Below, piece by piece: positions 1 to 5,965 of a stretch of 5,965 nucleotides of DNA. The notes beneath the pieces were generated by a model. That model was given only the letters and a program-made list of their open reading frames with translations, was not told the DNA's origin and ran no database searches. Numbering within the stretch: the stretch's first letter is position 1; each line of letters opens with the position of its first letter. Both the position numbers and the translations under genes were made by a program. The DNA comes from Acidobacterium sp. (GTDB lineage: Bacteria; Acidobacteriota; Terriglobia; Terriglobales; Acidobacteriaceae), in the NCBI GenBank assembly GCA_003152595.1, contig PMAM01000242.1, positions 17,773-23,737 on the forward strand, written 5' to 3'.

Positions 1-1175
1 AGAATCGGATCCTGCACCAGTTCCTCGTCGATCCGGTCCATCAGCGCATCGAGGCCGGAACGCTCCTTTGCAGAAGTGGGAATCACGCTCGAGTTGCTCT
101 CGAGTGCAGCGCGTTCCTGTTCGCTGAGGAGATCGACCTTGTTGAGGACCTCGAGACGGGGTTTGTCGAGCACATCGAGTTCGCCAAGCACCTTTTCGAC
201 TTCGGCTTTGTGCTCCTCGCGCATGGGGCTGGAGGCGTCACGCACGTGGACGAGAACTTCGGCCGTGCGCACCTCCTCGAGCGTGGCGCGAAAGGAGGTG
301 ACCAGCGTGTGGGGAAGGTCGCGAATAAATCCGACGGTGTCGGAGAGCAGGATCTTTCTGCGGCTGGGAAGCTGAATCGCGCTCAGTTTGGGGTCGAGGG
401 TGGCGAACATCCGCGAGGACTCGAGGACGCCGGCCCGCGTGATGGCGTTGAATAGGGTACTCTTGCCGGCGTTGGTGTAACCGACCAGGGCGACGGTGGG
501 CACGGGAACCGACTCCCGCCGCTGGCGCTGCTGCGAGCGCGTGCGGCGGACAGCGTCGAGTTCGCTGCGCAACTGCTGCACGCGCCGCTGAATGCGGCGG
601 CGATCCGTTTCCAGCTGAGTTTCGCCAGGTCCGCGGGTGCCGATGCCGCCGCCGAGCTGGGACATGGCTTTGCCGCGCCCGGTGAGGCGAGGAAGCATGT
701 ATTCGAGCTGGGCGAGCTCGACCTGAAGCTGACCTTCGCGGGTGCGCGCATGGCGGGCGAAGATATCCAGGATGAGCTGCGTGCGATCGATGACGCGGCA
801 CGGCAGCGCGTCCTCGAGGTTGCGCAGCTGTGTGGGGCTCAGGTCATGATCGACAATGGCAACGTCGGCCTGGGTAGAAGCGGCAACGGCGGAGAGCTCC
901 TCCACCTTTCCGCTGCCGATGAGGGTTGCCGGATCGGCTTTCGGGCGGTGCTGGACGATGTCACCGGCAATCACGGCGCCGGCGCTGAGGACCAGCTCGC
1001 GGAATTCCGCGAGGCGCAAGTCCTCTTCGCGAAGGAGCGGATGAAGGACAGGAGTCGAACTGGCGGCATCGCGCGCCTGCAGCGCCCCGCGGGTCAGGGC
1101 TCTCCTCTGCGGCCCAACAACGACCGTCACCAGCAAAGCCCGTTCCGCAGTCAAACCGGTCGCAGTCAGCGGCAT
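1..1175 (-). CDS. hflX: GTPase HflX, ribosome-associated (3' end cut by window edge)
   Basis: HflX is a GTPase of the Obg-HflX superfamily; in studied bacteria it binds the 50S subunit and helps split or rescue stalled 70S ribosomes, notably under heat stress. I translated the minus strand from ATG at 1175: 391 residues are visible with no internal stop, and the frame is open at base 1. The N-terminal HflX domain spans about residues 12-165 (GSGKVEEL at 87-94, then SPTQLRNLED at 113-122). Next comes the family signature GGGIGTRGPGETQLETDRR at 175-193 and a charged, Arg/Gln-rich helical stretch to about 222. The G domain has G1 GYTNAGKST (232-240), a G2-type Thr in FATLDP (257-262), G3 DTVGF (279-283), G4 NKVD (345-348) and G5 SAK (368-370). 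Compared with about 426 residues in E. coli, the last few dozen are missing. The start has only a weak upstream purine stretch (GACGAG) and lies 35 bases after the hfq stop, so translation may be coupled to hfq. Family call is near certain; the exact start is less so. Confidence 0.96.
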   Translation of the reverse strand, partial: MPLTATGLTAERALLVTVVVGPQRRALTRGALQARDAASSTPVLHPLLREEDLRLAEFRELVLSAGAVIAGDIVQHRPKADPATLIGSGKVEELSAVAASTQADVAIVDHDLSPTQLRNLEDALPCRVIDRTQLILDIFARHARTREGQLQVELAQLEYMLPRLTGRGKAMSQLGGGIGTRGPGETQLETDRRRIQRRVQQLRSELDAVRRTRSQQRQRRESVPVPTVALVGYTNAGKSTLFNAITRAGVLESSRMFATLDPKLSAIQLPSRRKILLSDTVGFIRDLPHTLVTSFRATLEEVRTAEVLVHVRDASSPMREEHKAEVEKVLGELDVLDKPRLEVLNKVDLLSEQERAALESNSSVIPTSAKERSGLDALMDRIDEELVQDPI

Positions 1176-1187
1176 CGAAACTCGTCG

Positions 1188-1209
1188 CGGGCGTGATTTC
1201 CGCCGCCCG
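1188..1209 (-). other. GC-rich stem-loop between hfq and hflX
   Basis: On the minus strand CGGGCG and CGCCCG form a perfect 6-bp all-GC inverted repeat around a 10-base loop. It starts one base after the hfq stop and ends 12 bases before the hflX ATG. No T-tract follows it, so it does not look like an intrinsic terminator. A role in intercistronic RNA processing, or in setting hflX translation, is inference; a chance palindrome is possible in GC-rich DNA. Confidence 0.35.
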
Positions 1210-1210
1210 G

Positions 1211-1516
1211 TTAGGAGCCGGAGGCTTCCTGCGCGGCCTGAGGCGTTGTAACGGCCACAGGTCCGGCCTGCGCGGCATGCGGAGCGCGATGTTCTCCGTG
1301 CAGAACCGACCGGGTGCTGACCACCGTGGAAATTGCGTGTTTAAAAATCAGCTGCTCCTGGCTGTTGTTCTCCAGCAGCACGGAATACTTATCGAAGGAA
1401 CGGATCTTCCCGGTGAGTTTCACGCCGCTCACCAGATAAATCGTGATTGGGGTCTTATCTTTACGAACGGTGTTCAGGAATGTGTCCTGAATGTTCTGTG
1501 CCGGCTTGTTTTCCAT
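1211..1516 (-). CDS. hfq: RNA chaperone Hfq
   Basis: Hfq forms a hexameric ring in the cytoplasm that binds U-rich small-RNA ends and A-rich mRNA tracts and promotes their pairing. The 101-residue product has an N-terminal helix with NIQDTFLN (8-15), the Sm1 region with IYLVSGVKLTGKI (26-38) and FDKYSVLL (41-48), and the Sm2 signature FKHAISTVV (58-66). Residues matching E. coli ligand contacts are present: Q10 (Q8), Y27 (Y25), K33 (K31), K59-H60 (K56-H57). The rim patch reads RKDK (18-21) rather than E. coli RRER. After about residue 70 there is a tail of about 30 residues rich in Ala, His, Pro and Gln, without the acidic tip of E. coli Hfq. The start at 1516 is set by an AAGGAG eight bases upstream and by family length; the frame is open to 1609, but that would add 31 residues unlike any Hfq. 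hflX follows after 35 bases, the usual hfq-hflX order. miaA, often found upstream, is not here. Confidence 0.97.
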   Translation of the reverse strand: MENKPAQNIQDTFLNTVRKDKTPITIYLVSGVKLTGKIRSFDKYSVLLENNSQEQLIFKHAISTVVSTRSVLHGEHRAPHAAQAGPVAVTTPQAAQEASGS

Positions 1517-1524
1517 GAGCCGAT

Positions 1525-1530
1525 CTCCTT
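1525..1530 (-). promoter_or_regulatory. Ribosome binding site of hfq
   Basis: AAGGAG on the minus strand lies eight bases before the ATG at 1516. It is the strongest Shine-Dalgarno match in the window and decides the hfq start against the longer open frame that reaches 1609. Confidence 0.8.
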
Positions 1531-1596
1531 TGCCCTTTGATGAACTCGACGGCGAAACTGCAACAACAGGAAAAACTGCAGCGGAGCCCGAACAAT

Positions 1597-1630
1597 GGTA
1601 ACGCCGCACCCACCGTCAAGGTGTGTTACC
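1597..1630. repeat. Inverted repeat GGTAAC/GTTACC upstream of hfq
   Basis: Perfect 6-base arms, GGTAAC at 1597-1602 and GTTACC at 1625-1630, enclose 22 bases. Inside, CACC and GGTG could add a 4-bp inner stem. The element abuts the candidate hfq -10 hexamer (1631-1636), so it would span the transcription start. If that promoter is right, the first arm falls before or at +1 and an RNA hairpin could not form fully, which favours a DNA operator; if transcription begins further upstream, it could be a leader hairpin. The function is inference. Confidence 0.4.
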
Positions 1631-1660
1631 AAGATACGGGTTAGAGAACCCTTTGCGCAA
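1631..1660 (-). promoter_or_regulatory. Candidate sigma70-type promoter for hfq-hflX
   Basis: On the minus strand TTGCGC (1660-1655) and TATCTT (1636-1631) are separated by 18 bases, matching three and four of six consensus positions. It lies 114 bases upstream of the hfq ATG in the AT-richer gap after the lipoprotein gene. A short GGGTT/AACCC inverted repeat lies in the spacer. The match is modest, and acidobacterial promoters are poorly characterised. A TTGACG at 1619-1614 is a better -35 but has no good -10 at the right distance. Confidence 0.3.
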
Positions 1661-1712
1661 CATTGGAGATCTTGCCGCAGCTATCTTTCTACGCGATTGT
1701 TGTATCCGGGAT

Positions 1713-1730
1713 GGTAATTGGTTCGTTACC
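1713..1730. repeat. Second inverted repeat with GGTAA/TTACC arms
   Basis: GGTAA (1713-1717) and TTACC (1726-1730) form 5-base arms around 8 bases. It lies 25 bases downstream of the lipoprotein stop, and its centre is 108 bases from that of the related inverted repeat at 1597-1630. The shared arm word suggests a paired protein-binding site, but 5-6-base words recur by chance: GGTAAC also occurs inside gltB near 3208. Confidence 0.3.
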
Positions 1731-1754
1731 GGGCTGCGAGCGATGCAAAGTTTT

Positions 1755-2876
1755 TCAACGGTGTTTGCGATGGGGTTTTGCATGACGATGAGAGGGCGCG
1801 GAAGTCGTCGTCGTCCGCGGTGGAGCTGCTCCTTCGCGATGCACAACAACACCGTCCATGCTGAAGGTCTCCGTCACCGTGTCTCCTGGATTCACGGTGC
1901 CCGTTTGAGGATCGAGGGCGACCTGATCGCTGGCGGCGACGCGGAAAGAAAACGTGGGGACCTCCTGGTTGGCAGAAGAGGCTTCGGTCACTGAAACCGG
2001 GAGATAGCCGGCGAGATTACGCTCTCGATAGGCAGTTTCATAGCGGTGCTTCTTCGTGTTCCAGGTGAAGACCCGAACCTGGTCGAAATCGTAGGGGAGG
2101 CCATCCTTCCATGGGGACAGGAAGGCGACGTATTCGGGCACCTCGTTGCCGGGAACGTTCGCGTCCGGATCAGTGACCTTCTTCAGCACGTAGGCACCGA
2201 CGATCCTTTGTCCTTCAGCCAGCCCGGCGATGTTGTCGGGAACATCCTCATCGAGCGTGCGAGCACGCACCCACCCGACGTGACCGCTGGTGTCGCGAAT
2301 GAGCCAATAGTCCTCGAGATTCGGGGGCGGTGGCGCCGGAGGATTGTCTGCGTTCGTGCGGCTCACCGGCTTCTCCAGCGGAATGGGCAGAGCCTGCGGC
2401 GGCTCGGGTTTGGGAACCGAGGCTCGTTTCAACAGCTGCAGCTTGTCGTTTTCCGGCAACAGATAGAAGCGGTCTGAAGTCCGTCCGGGAGCGTCGCGCA
2501 GCCAGTAATCGTCGCGCAGAACCGCGGTTCCGACGACGGGCGTATTGCCGTTCTCCTTCGCGAGCTGTGTGAATTTGTCATAGGTCTGCTGATCGATGAC
2601 GCTGTGATCCTCAATCCAGCCGATCTCGCCCCTGTCGGTTTTGACCTTCAGGAAGCGGCGGCCGTGCTCAACGACCTGCAGGCGCTGACCATTGCTGACT
2701 TCAGCGACGCGATTGCTGACGGCGGCGACGCGATCGCGCAGGTAGGTGCCGCGAGCCCAGACATAGACGAATTCGCGAGGCAAATGGGGTGTGAATCGAC
2801 CGCAGCCCTGAAGGATCAGGAGGCCGAGCAGCAGCACTGGAAGCAGGCGACGGACAGAGGGAGAGAAGCGAAACAT
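1755..2876 (-). CDS. SH3-domain lipoprotein of unknown function
   Basis: I do not recognise a named gene. The 373-residue product begins with a short basic segment, a Leu-rich hydrophobic stretch (11-22) and a lipobox LQGC with the lipidated Cys at 25, so it should be an envelope lipoprotein. Residues 37-95 resemble a bacterial SH3b domain (TYLRDR, NGQRLQVV, FLKVKT, IGWIED). A second SH3b-like unit starts at about 117 (DYWLRDAP, then DKLQLL to 149), is broken by a Pro-rich insert (about 151-186, with APPPPN at 181-186), and resumes with DYWLIRDTSGHVGWVRARTL (189-208). Residues 219-345 form a region I cannot assign. The tail (about 346-373) is Pro/Thr-rich and ends in HRHAKPHRKHR. SH3b domains often bind peptidoglycan or peptides, so a cell-wall or envelope scaffold role is possible but not shown. 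The start at 2876 gives an intact signal peptide. It is probably monocistronic: 150 bases follow gltB and 238 precede hfq. Confidence 0.9.
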   Translation of the reverse strand: MFRFSPSVRRLLPVLLLGLLILQGCGRFTPHLPREFVYVWARGTYLRDRVAAVSNRVAEVSNGQRLQVVEHGRRFLKVKTDRGEIGWIEDHSVIDQQTYDKFTQLAKENGNTPVVGTAVLRDDYWLRDAPGRTSDRFYLLPENDKLQLLKRASVPKPEPPQALPIPLEKPVSRTNADNPPAPPPPNLEDYWLIRDTSGHVGWVRARTLDEDVPDNIAGLAEGQRIVGAYVLKKVTDPDANVPGNEVPEYVAFLSPWKDGLPYDFDQVRVFTWNTKKHRYETAYRERNLAGYLPVSVTEASSANQEVPTFSFRVAASDQVALDPQTGTVNPGDTVTETFSMDGVVVHREGAAPPRTTTTSAPSHRHAKPHRKHR

Positions 2877-2880
2877 GGAA

Positions 2881-2886
2881 CCTTTT
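2881..2886 (-). promoter_or_regulatory. Weak ribosome binding site of the lipoprotein gene
   Basis: AAAAGG on the minus strand lies four bases before the ATG at 2876. The spacing is shorter than usual and the match partial, but no better candidate precedes this start, which is independently supported by the signal peptide. Confidence 0.4.
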
Positions 2887-2896
2887 GTGGCAGACC

Positions 2897-2925
2897 CGTC
2901 TAATGGATTCCGCGGGCTGGCTCAA
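2897..2925 (-). promoter_or_regulatory. Weak promoter candidate for the lipoprotein gene
   Basis: On the minus strand TTGAGC (2925-2920) and TAGACG (2902-2897) are 17 bases apart. The -35 matches four and the -10 three of six consensus positions. The location, about 20 bases upstream of the start codon, is plausible but leaves a short leader. The gap 2877-3026 holds nothing else that I can support besides the stem-loop after gltB. Confidence 0.2.
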
Positions 2926-2989
2926 GGATACATCCAATTCAGAACCCTACCGGGTGCGGAGAAGTTGCGGTAGATTACCTTTGGGATTC

Positions 2990-3021
2990 ACCCACGCAAG
3001 CCAGTGCAGGCCCGCGTGGGT
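2990..3021 (-). terminator. Stem-loop after gltB, possible terminator
   Basis: ACCCACGC (2990-2997) and GCGTGGGT (3014-3021) form a perfect 8-bp stem starting five bases after the gltB stop. An inner GCC/GGC (3000-3002 with 3009-3011) leaves a six-base AGTGCA loop. On the transcribed minus strand the stem is followed by GAATCCC, with no T-run, so it is not a classical intrinsic terminator. It could be a U-less terminator, a 3'-end RNA stabiliser or part of a Rho-dependent end. On the opposite strand TTTCTGTT follows the stem, but no plus-strand gene is seen that would need it. Confidence 0.4.
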
Positions 3022-3026
3022 TTCTG

Positions 3027-5965
3027 TTATGCCTGTGGTTTCGGAGTGAGACGCACAAAACGGGGAGCCATCTGTTCCCATTTCGAAAGCATCCAGAACG
3101 CCCGCGTGCTGGCGGTTTTGTCGGCATGCAGCTGGACCAGGCCGAAGATGCTCTCCTTTGCCGCGGAATCCAGGCTGGCCCAGGGCTCCGGGGTGAGGAA
3201 GTCTCTGTGGTAACGCTGCCGCGACAGGAACAGGCCATCTTCGTCGAAGACCCAGGCTTCGCCCCCGGTCATGCCGGCGCCGAAGTTGTTGCCGGTCGCA
3301 CCGAGGACGGCAACCAGGCCGCCAGTCATGTACTCGCAACCGTGGTCGCCCACGCCTTCGACCACGGCGAGGGCACCGGAGTTGCGAACGGCGAAGCGCT
3401 CGCCTGCGCATCCGGCGGCAAAGAGCGCGCCGCTGGTCGCGCCGTAAAGGGCGACGTTGCCGAGGATCGTGTGGAGTTCCGGCTGCAGAGCCGCGCGCCC
3501 CTGGCCGCGTAGGATAATCTCGCCGCCGGAAAGGCTCTTGCCGACGAAGTCGTTCGCCAGGCCCTTGAGGATCAGCTCCATGCCGGGAACCGCAAAAGCG
3601 CCGAACGACTGGCCCGCCTCGCCGGTGAGGCGGAAGCTGAGCGGAGCCTGCGGCATCCTGCCGGCGCACTGCAGCATGGCCAGTTCGCCTGCCAGCCTCG
3701 CGCCGAAGGTCCGGTCCTCATTGGCGATGAGCGCATCGACCAGGAAAGGCTCGCCCGCCTTGTAGGCCGCTACAGCCGGCTCAACCCAGGCATCGTCGAT
3801 CGGCGCATGGTCTTCCGGCCGCAGATTGCGCTTGCCCTGCCAGTGCCTGGCGCCTGCCTTGCCGCCGTCCGGAGGAGCAGCGAACATGGGACTGAGATCG
3901 AGACAGCCATCGAAGCGCGTCTGCTCCAAAAGGTCGGTGCGGCCAATGGCGGCATCGAGCGAAGGCAGGCCAAGTTCAGCGAGCAGCGCACGAATCTCGG
4001 CGGCCAGCCCCTCAAAGAGCCGCACCAGGTGCTCCGGCTTGCCACGGAACTTCGCCCGCAGTTCGGGTTTCTGCGTGGCGATGCCGGTGGGACACGTGTT
4101 CAGATGGCACTGGCGGGCCATATCGCAACCGAGCGCGACCAGCACCGCGGTCCCGAAGGCGAATTCGTCCGCGCCCAGCATCGCTGCTACGACGATGTCG
4201 CGCGCCGTGCGCAGGCCCCCATCGCAGCGCAGGCGCACGCGGCCACGCAGGCCATTGCGGATGAGCACCTGCTGCGTTTCGGCCAGGCCCAGCTCCCACG
4301 GATTGCCCGCATACTTGATGCTCGAGAGCGGCGATGCGCCGGTACCGCCGTTGTGCCCGGCGATCACGATGTAGTCGGCGTAGGCCTTCGCTACACCGGC
4401 CGCCACCGTGCCGACGCCACACTCTGAAACGAGCTTCACGCCGATCGCTGCTCTTGGGTTGATCCGCCGCAAATCGTAGATCAGCTGCGCCAGGTCTTCG
4501 ATCGAATAGATGTCGTGGTGCGGCGGCGGGCTAATGAGTTGCACGCCGGGCTGCGCGTGGCGGAGGCGAGCAATCAGCTCCGTGACTTTATGGGCAGGCA
4601 GCTGGCCGCCCTCGCCGGGTTTCGATCCCTGGGCGATCTTGATCTCCAGCTCTTCGGCATGCATCAGGTACTCGGCCGTCACACCGAAGCGCGCGGAGGC
4701 CACCTGCTTGACCTTGTTGTTGAGCAGCTCGGATGGAACCATGCTGCCAACCAGAGGCAGCTGCGCGCCGGGTTCGTAGACGGCAGGGTCTTCCCCGCCC
4801 TCACCCGTGTTCGACCGCCCGCCGAGCATATTCATCGCGGCGGTAATGGTCTGGTGAGCCTCAGGGCTCAGCGAGCCGAGCGACATCGCGCTGGCGATGA
4901 AGCGACGATAGAAGTTCTGCGCGGGTTCGACATCGCCGACCGGCAAAGGCTCCGCTGCGGCGCGGACTTCCATCAGGTCGCGCAGCACGGCGGGCTCTTT
5001 CTCCGTCGCCTGGGTTGTGAAGGCCTGCCATGCCCCCGCGCCATCGGAAGCAGCGGACGCACCCGCCTTGGTCGCACCCGTAATAGTTTGCAGCAGGCGC
5101 ACGGTCTGCGGCTGCCAGCCGTGAGGCTCTGCCTTGTCGGCCTTGCGGAACCGGACCCAACCGTAGTCGGGCAGGTCTTTCGTTGCGGCGACGGTGACGA
5201 GGGGTCCGCCCCCGTCTTCTGGCTGTCCACCCGCTTCCGGAGCCTCGGGCCCGGCGTCGACTCCATAGGCGCGCGACCACAGGTCGCGAATCTGCGCTTC
5301 CAGCTCGGGGAATCCAATGCCGCCCAGCGGCACCGGTGTGCCCTCAAAGCAGCGCTCGACGACTTCCTTGCTCAGGCCGAGGCAGTCGAACAGGTGCGCG
5401 CCGCGGTAGCTGTCCACCACAGAGATGCCCATCTTCGACATGATCTTGGCCAGACCCAGGTCGAAGGCGTGCAGCAGGTTCGCCTCGCCGTTTTCTGGAT
5501 TCATCTGACGGGCGGTTTCGAGCGCGAGCCACGGACACACAGCGCCGGCGCCCATGCCCATCAGCACGGCGGCATGGTGGAGGTCGCGGCAGTCGCCGGC
5601 TTCGACGGCGAGTCCAACTTTAATGCGCTCGCCCGCGCGGATGAGCGCGTGATGCACGATGCCCGTCGCCAGCGCCATCGGAATCGGGATGCTCTGCTCG
5701 CCGCAGGTCCGGTCGGTGAGCAGCAAAACCGACGCACCACCGCGAACCAGCTCAATGGCCTTGGAGCAGAGGTCGTCCAGAGCGATGAGCAGATTGCACG
5801 CCGGATTGAAGACGCACTCCAGCACCGCCAGCGGCAAATCTCCCGCCAGATCATGCTTGCGCTGGTGGAGCGAGTCCATCTGCGAAAGCGAAAGGAACGG
5901 CGACTCGAGAGAGAGGCCGGGCAGGCGCTCACGGGTGTTCAGCACATGCGGCCACGGGCCCAGGC
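3027..5965 (-). CDS. gltB: Glutamate synthase large (alpha) subunit, 5' end outside window
   Basis: GOGAT converts glutamine plus 2-oxoglutarate to two glutamates; in GltB, ammonia released in the N-terminal amidotransferase domain is channelled to an FMN site. The frame is open from the right edge; 978 whole codons are visible, beginning LGPWPH before the Val codon at 5945, from which I number. The N-terminal Cys-1 amidotransferase domain (about 500 residues) is outside. The central domain covers about 1-225 (RERLPGLSLESPFLSLSQ at 5-22). The synthase domain spans about 330-690: SNTGEGGEDP (378-387), SKPGEGGQLPAHKV (441-454), KLVSECGVG (504-512), AGHNGGTGASP (529-539), CDGGLRTARDI (574-584), then C607-x5-C613-x4-C618, the 3Fe-4S ligands. 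The Gly-rich C-terminal beta-helix domain runs from about 735 to 930. The start is not in the window; the GTG at 5945 is internal. Low-complexity Gly/Ala/Pro segments at 231-247 and 291-304 look like lineage-specific loops. No gltD follows downstream. Confidence 0.97.
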   Translation of the reverse strand, partial: LGPWPHVLNTRERLPGLSLESPFLSLSQMDSLHQRKHDLAGDLPLAVLECVFNPACNLLIALDDLCSKAIELVRGGASVLLLTDRTCGEQSIPIPMALATGIVHHALIRAGERIKVGLAVEAGDCRDLHHAAVLMGMGAGAVCPWLALETARQMNPENGEANLLHAFDLGLAKIMSKMGISVVDSYRGAHLFDCLGLSKEVVERCFEGTPVPLGGIGFPELEAQIRDLWSRAYGVDAGPEAPEAGGQPEDGGGPLVTVAATKDLPDYGWVRFRKADKAEPHGWQPQTVRLLQTITGATKAGASAASDGAGAWQAFTTQATEKEPAVLRDLMEVRAAAEPLPVGDVEPAQNFYRRFIASAMSLGSLSPEAHQTITAAMNMLGGRSNTGEGGEDPAVYEPGAQLPLVGSMVPSELLNNKVKQVASARFGVTAEYLMHAEELEIKIAQGSKPGEGGQLPAHKVTELIARLRHAQPGVQLISPPPHHDIYSIEDLAQLIYDLRRINPRAAIGVKLVSECGVGTVAAGVAKAYADYIVIAGHNGGTGASPLSSIKYAGNPWELGLAETQQVLIRNGLRGRVRLRCDGGLRTARDIVVAAMLGADEFAFGTAVLVALGCDMARQCHLNTCPTGIATQKPELRAKFRGKPEHLVRLFEGLAAEIRALLAELGLPSLDAAIGRTDLLEQTRFDGCLDLSPMFAAPPDGGKAGARHWQGKRNLRPEDHAPIDDAWVEPAVAAYKAGEPFLVDALIANEDRTFGARLAGELAMLQCAGRMPQAPLSFRLTGEAGQSFGAFAVPGMELILKGLANDFVGKSLSGGEIILRGQGRAALQPELHTILGNVALYGATSGALFAAGCAGERFAVRNSGALAVVEGVGDHGCEYMTGGLVAVLGATGNNFGAGMTGGEAWVFDEDGLFLSRQRYHRDFLTPEPWASLDSAAKESIFGLVQLHADKTASTRAFWMLSKWEQMAPRFVRLTPKPQA

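Noticed and set aside
238..801. 187-residue minus-strand frame rich in Arg, His and Pro
   Set aside because: It is a shadow of hflX; the hflX frame carries all the G motifs over the same bases.
1555..1579. Direct repeat AAACTGC, two copies 18 bases apart, upstream of the hfq ribosome binding site
   Set aside because: Only 7 bases long and not tied to any other signal; it may be chance.
1517..1609. N-terminal extension of hfq to an upstream ATG at 1609
   Set aside because: The extra 31 residues do not resemble any Hfq, and a strong AAGGAG sits just before the ATG at 1516.
1638..1651. GGGTT/AACCC hairpin as a terminator of the lipoprotein gene
   Set aside because: A 5-bp stem with no T-run after it on the minus strand, more than 100 bases beyond the stop; mentioned only as part of the promoter spacer.
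1616..1852. 78-residue minus-strand open frame overlapping the lipoprotein 3' end and the gap before hfq
   Set aside because: It overlaps the well-supported lipoprotein in another frame, shows no recognisable motif, and its composition looks like a shadow frame.
2944..2955. Small hairpin ACCC-TACC-GGGT in the gap between gltB and the lipoprotein gene
   Set aside because: The 4-bp stem is too short to support a terminator or riboswitch call.
2947..3669. 240-residue minus-strand frame across the gltB 3' end and the following gap
   Set aside because: Very Arg-rich composition, and it overlaps the conserved C-terminal domain of gltB in another frame.
3807..4427. Long plus-strand frames opposite the gltB FMN domain
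   Set aside because: They are antisense shadows caused by high-GC codon bias; the minus strand there encodes the 3Fe-4S and FMN motifs.

Overview
This window looks like a stretch of conserved chromosome from a GC-rich Gram-negative bacterium. All four protein genes lie on the minus strand and read right to left: gltB (glutamate synthase large subunit, 5' end outside the window), an SH3-type lipoprotein of unknown function, hfq (RNA chaperone), and hflX (ribosome-associated GTPase, 3' end outside the window). I infer a member of the Acidobacteriota (Terriglobia-like) from the style of the Hfq and lipoprotein sequences. That assignment is from memory of family sequences and was not tested by a search.

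Layout in the direction of transcription. 5965-3027 is the C-terminal two thirds of gltB: central domain, FMN/3Fe-4S synthase domain and C-terminal beta-helix domain. A stem-loop follows the stop codon, within a 150-base gap (3026-2877) that also holds a weak promoter candidate. 2876-1755 encodes a 373-residue lipoprotein with one intact SH3b-like domain, a second one interrupted by a proline-rich insert, and a His/Arg/Lys-rich C-terminal tail. A 238-base, relatively AT-rich gap (1754-1517) holds a candidate hfq promoter and two inverted repeats with GGTAA(C)-type arms. 1516-1211 is hfq, with a clear ribosome binding site. After a 35-base gap containing a GC-rich stem-loop, hflX starts at 1175 and runs off the left edge.

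How the genes relate. hfq and hflX form the familiar hfq-hflX pair and are probably co-transcribed: Hfq acts on mRNA and small RNAs, HflX on ribosomes. miaA, which often precedes hfq, is absent here; the lipoprotein gene takes that position behind a 238-base gap and is probably a separate unit. gltB works in ammonium assimilation with a small subunit (GltD), which is not downstream of it and would have to lie upstream or elsewhere.

I found no mobile element, CRISPR array, tRNA, rRNA or recognisable novel defence or biosynthetic system. The points most worth a second look are the unusual lipoprotein and the repeated inverted-repeat words upstream of hfq.
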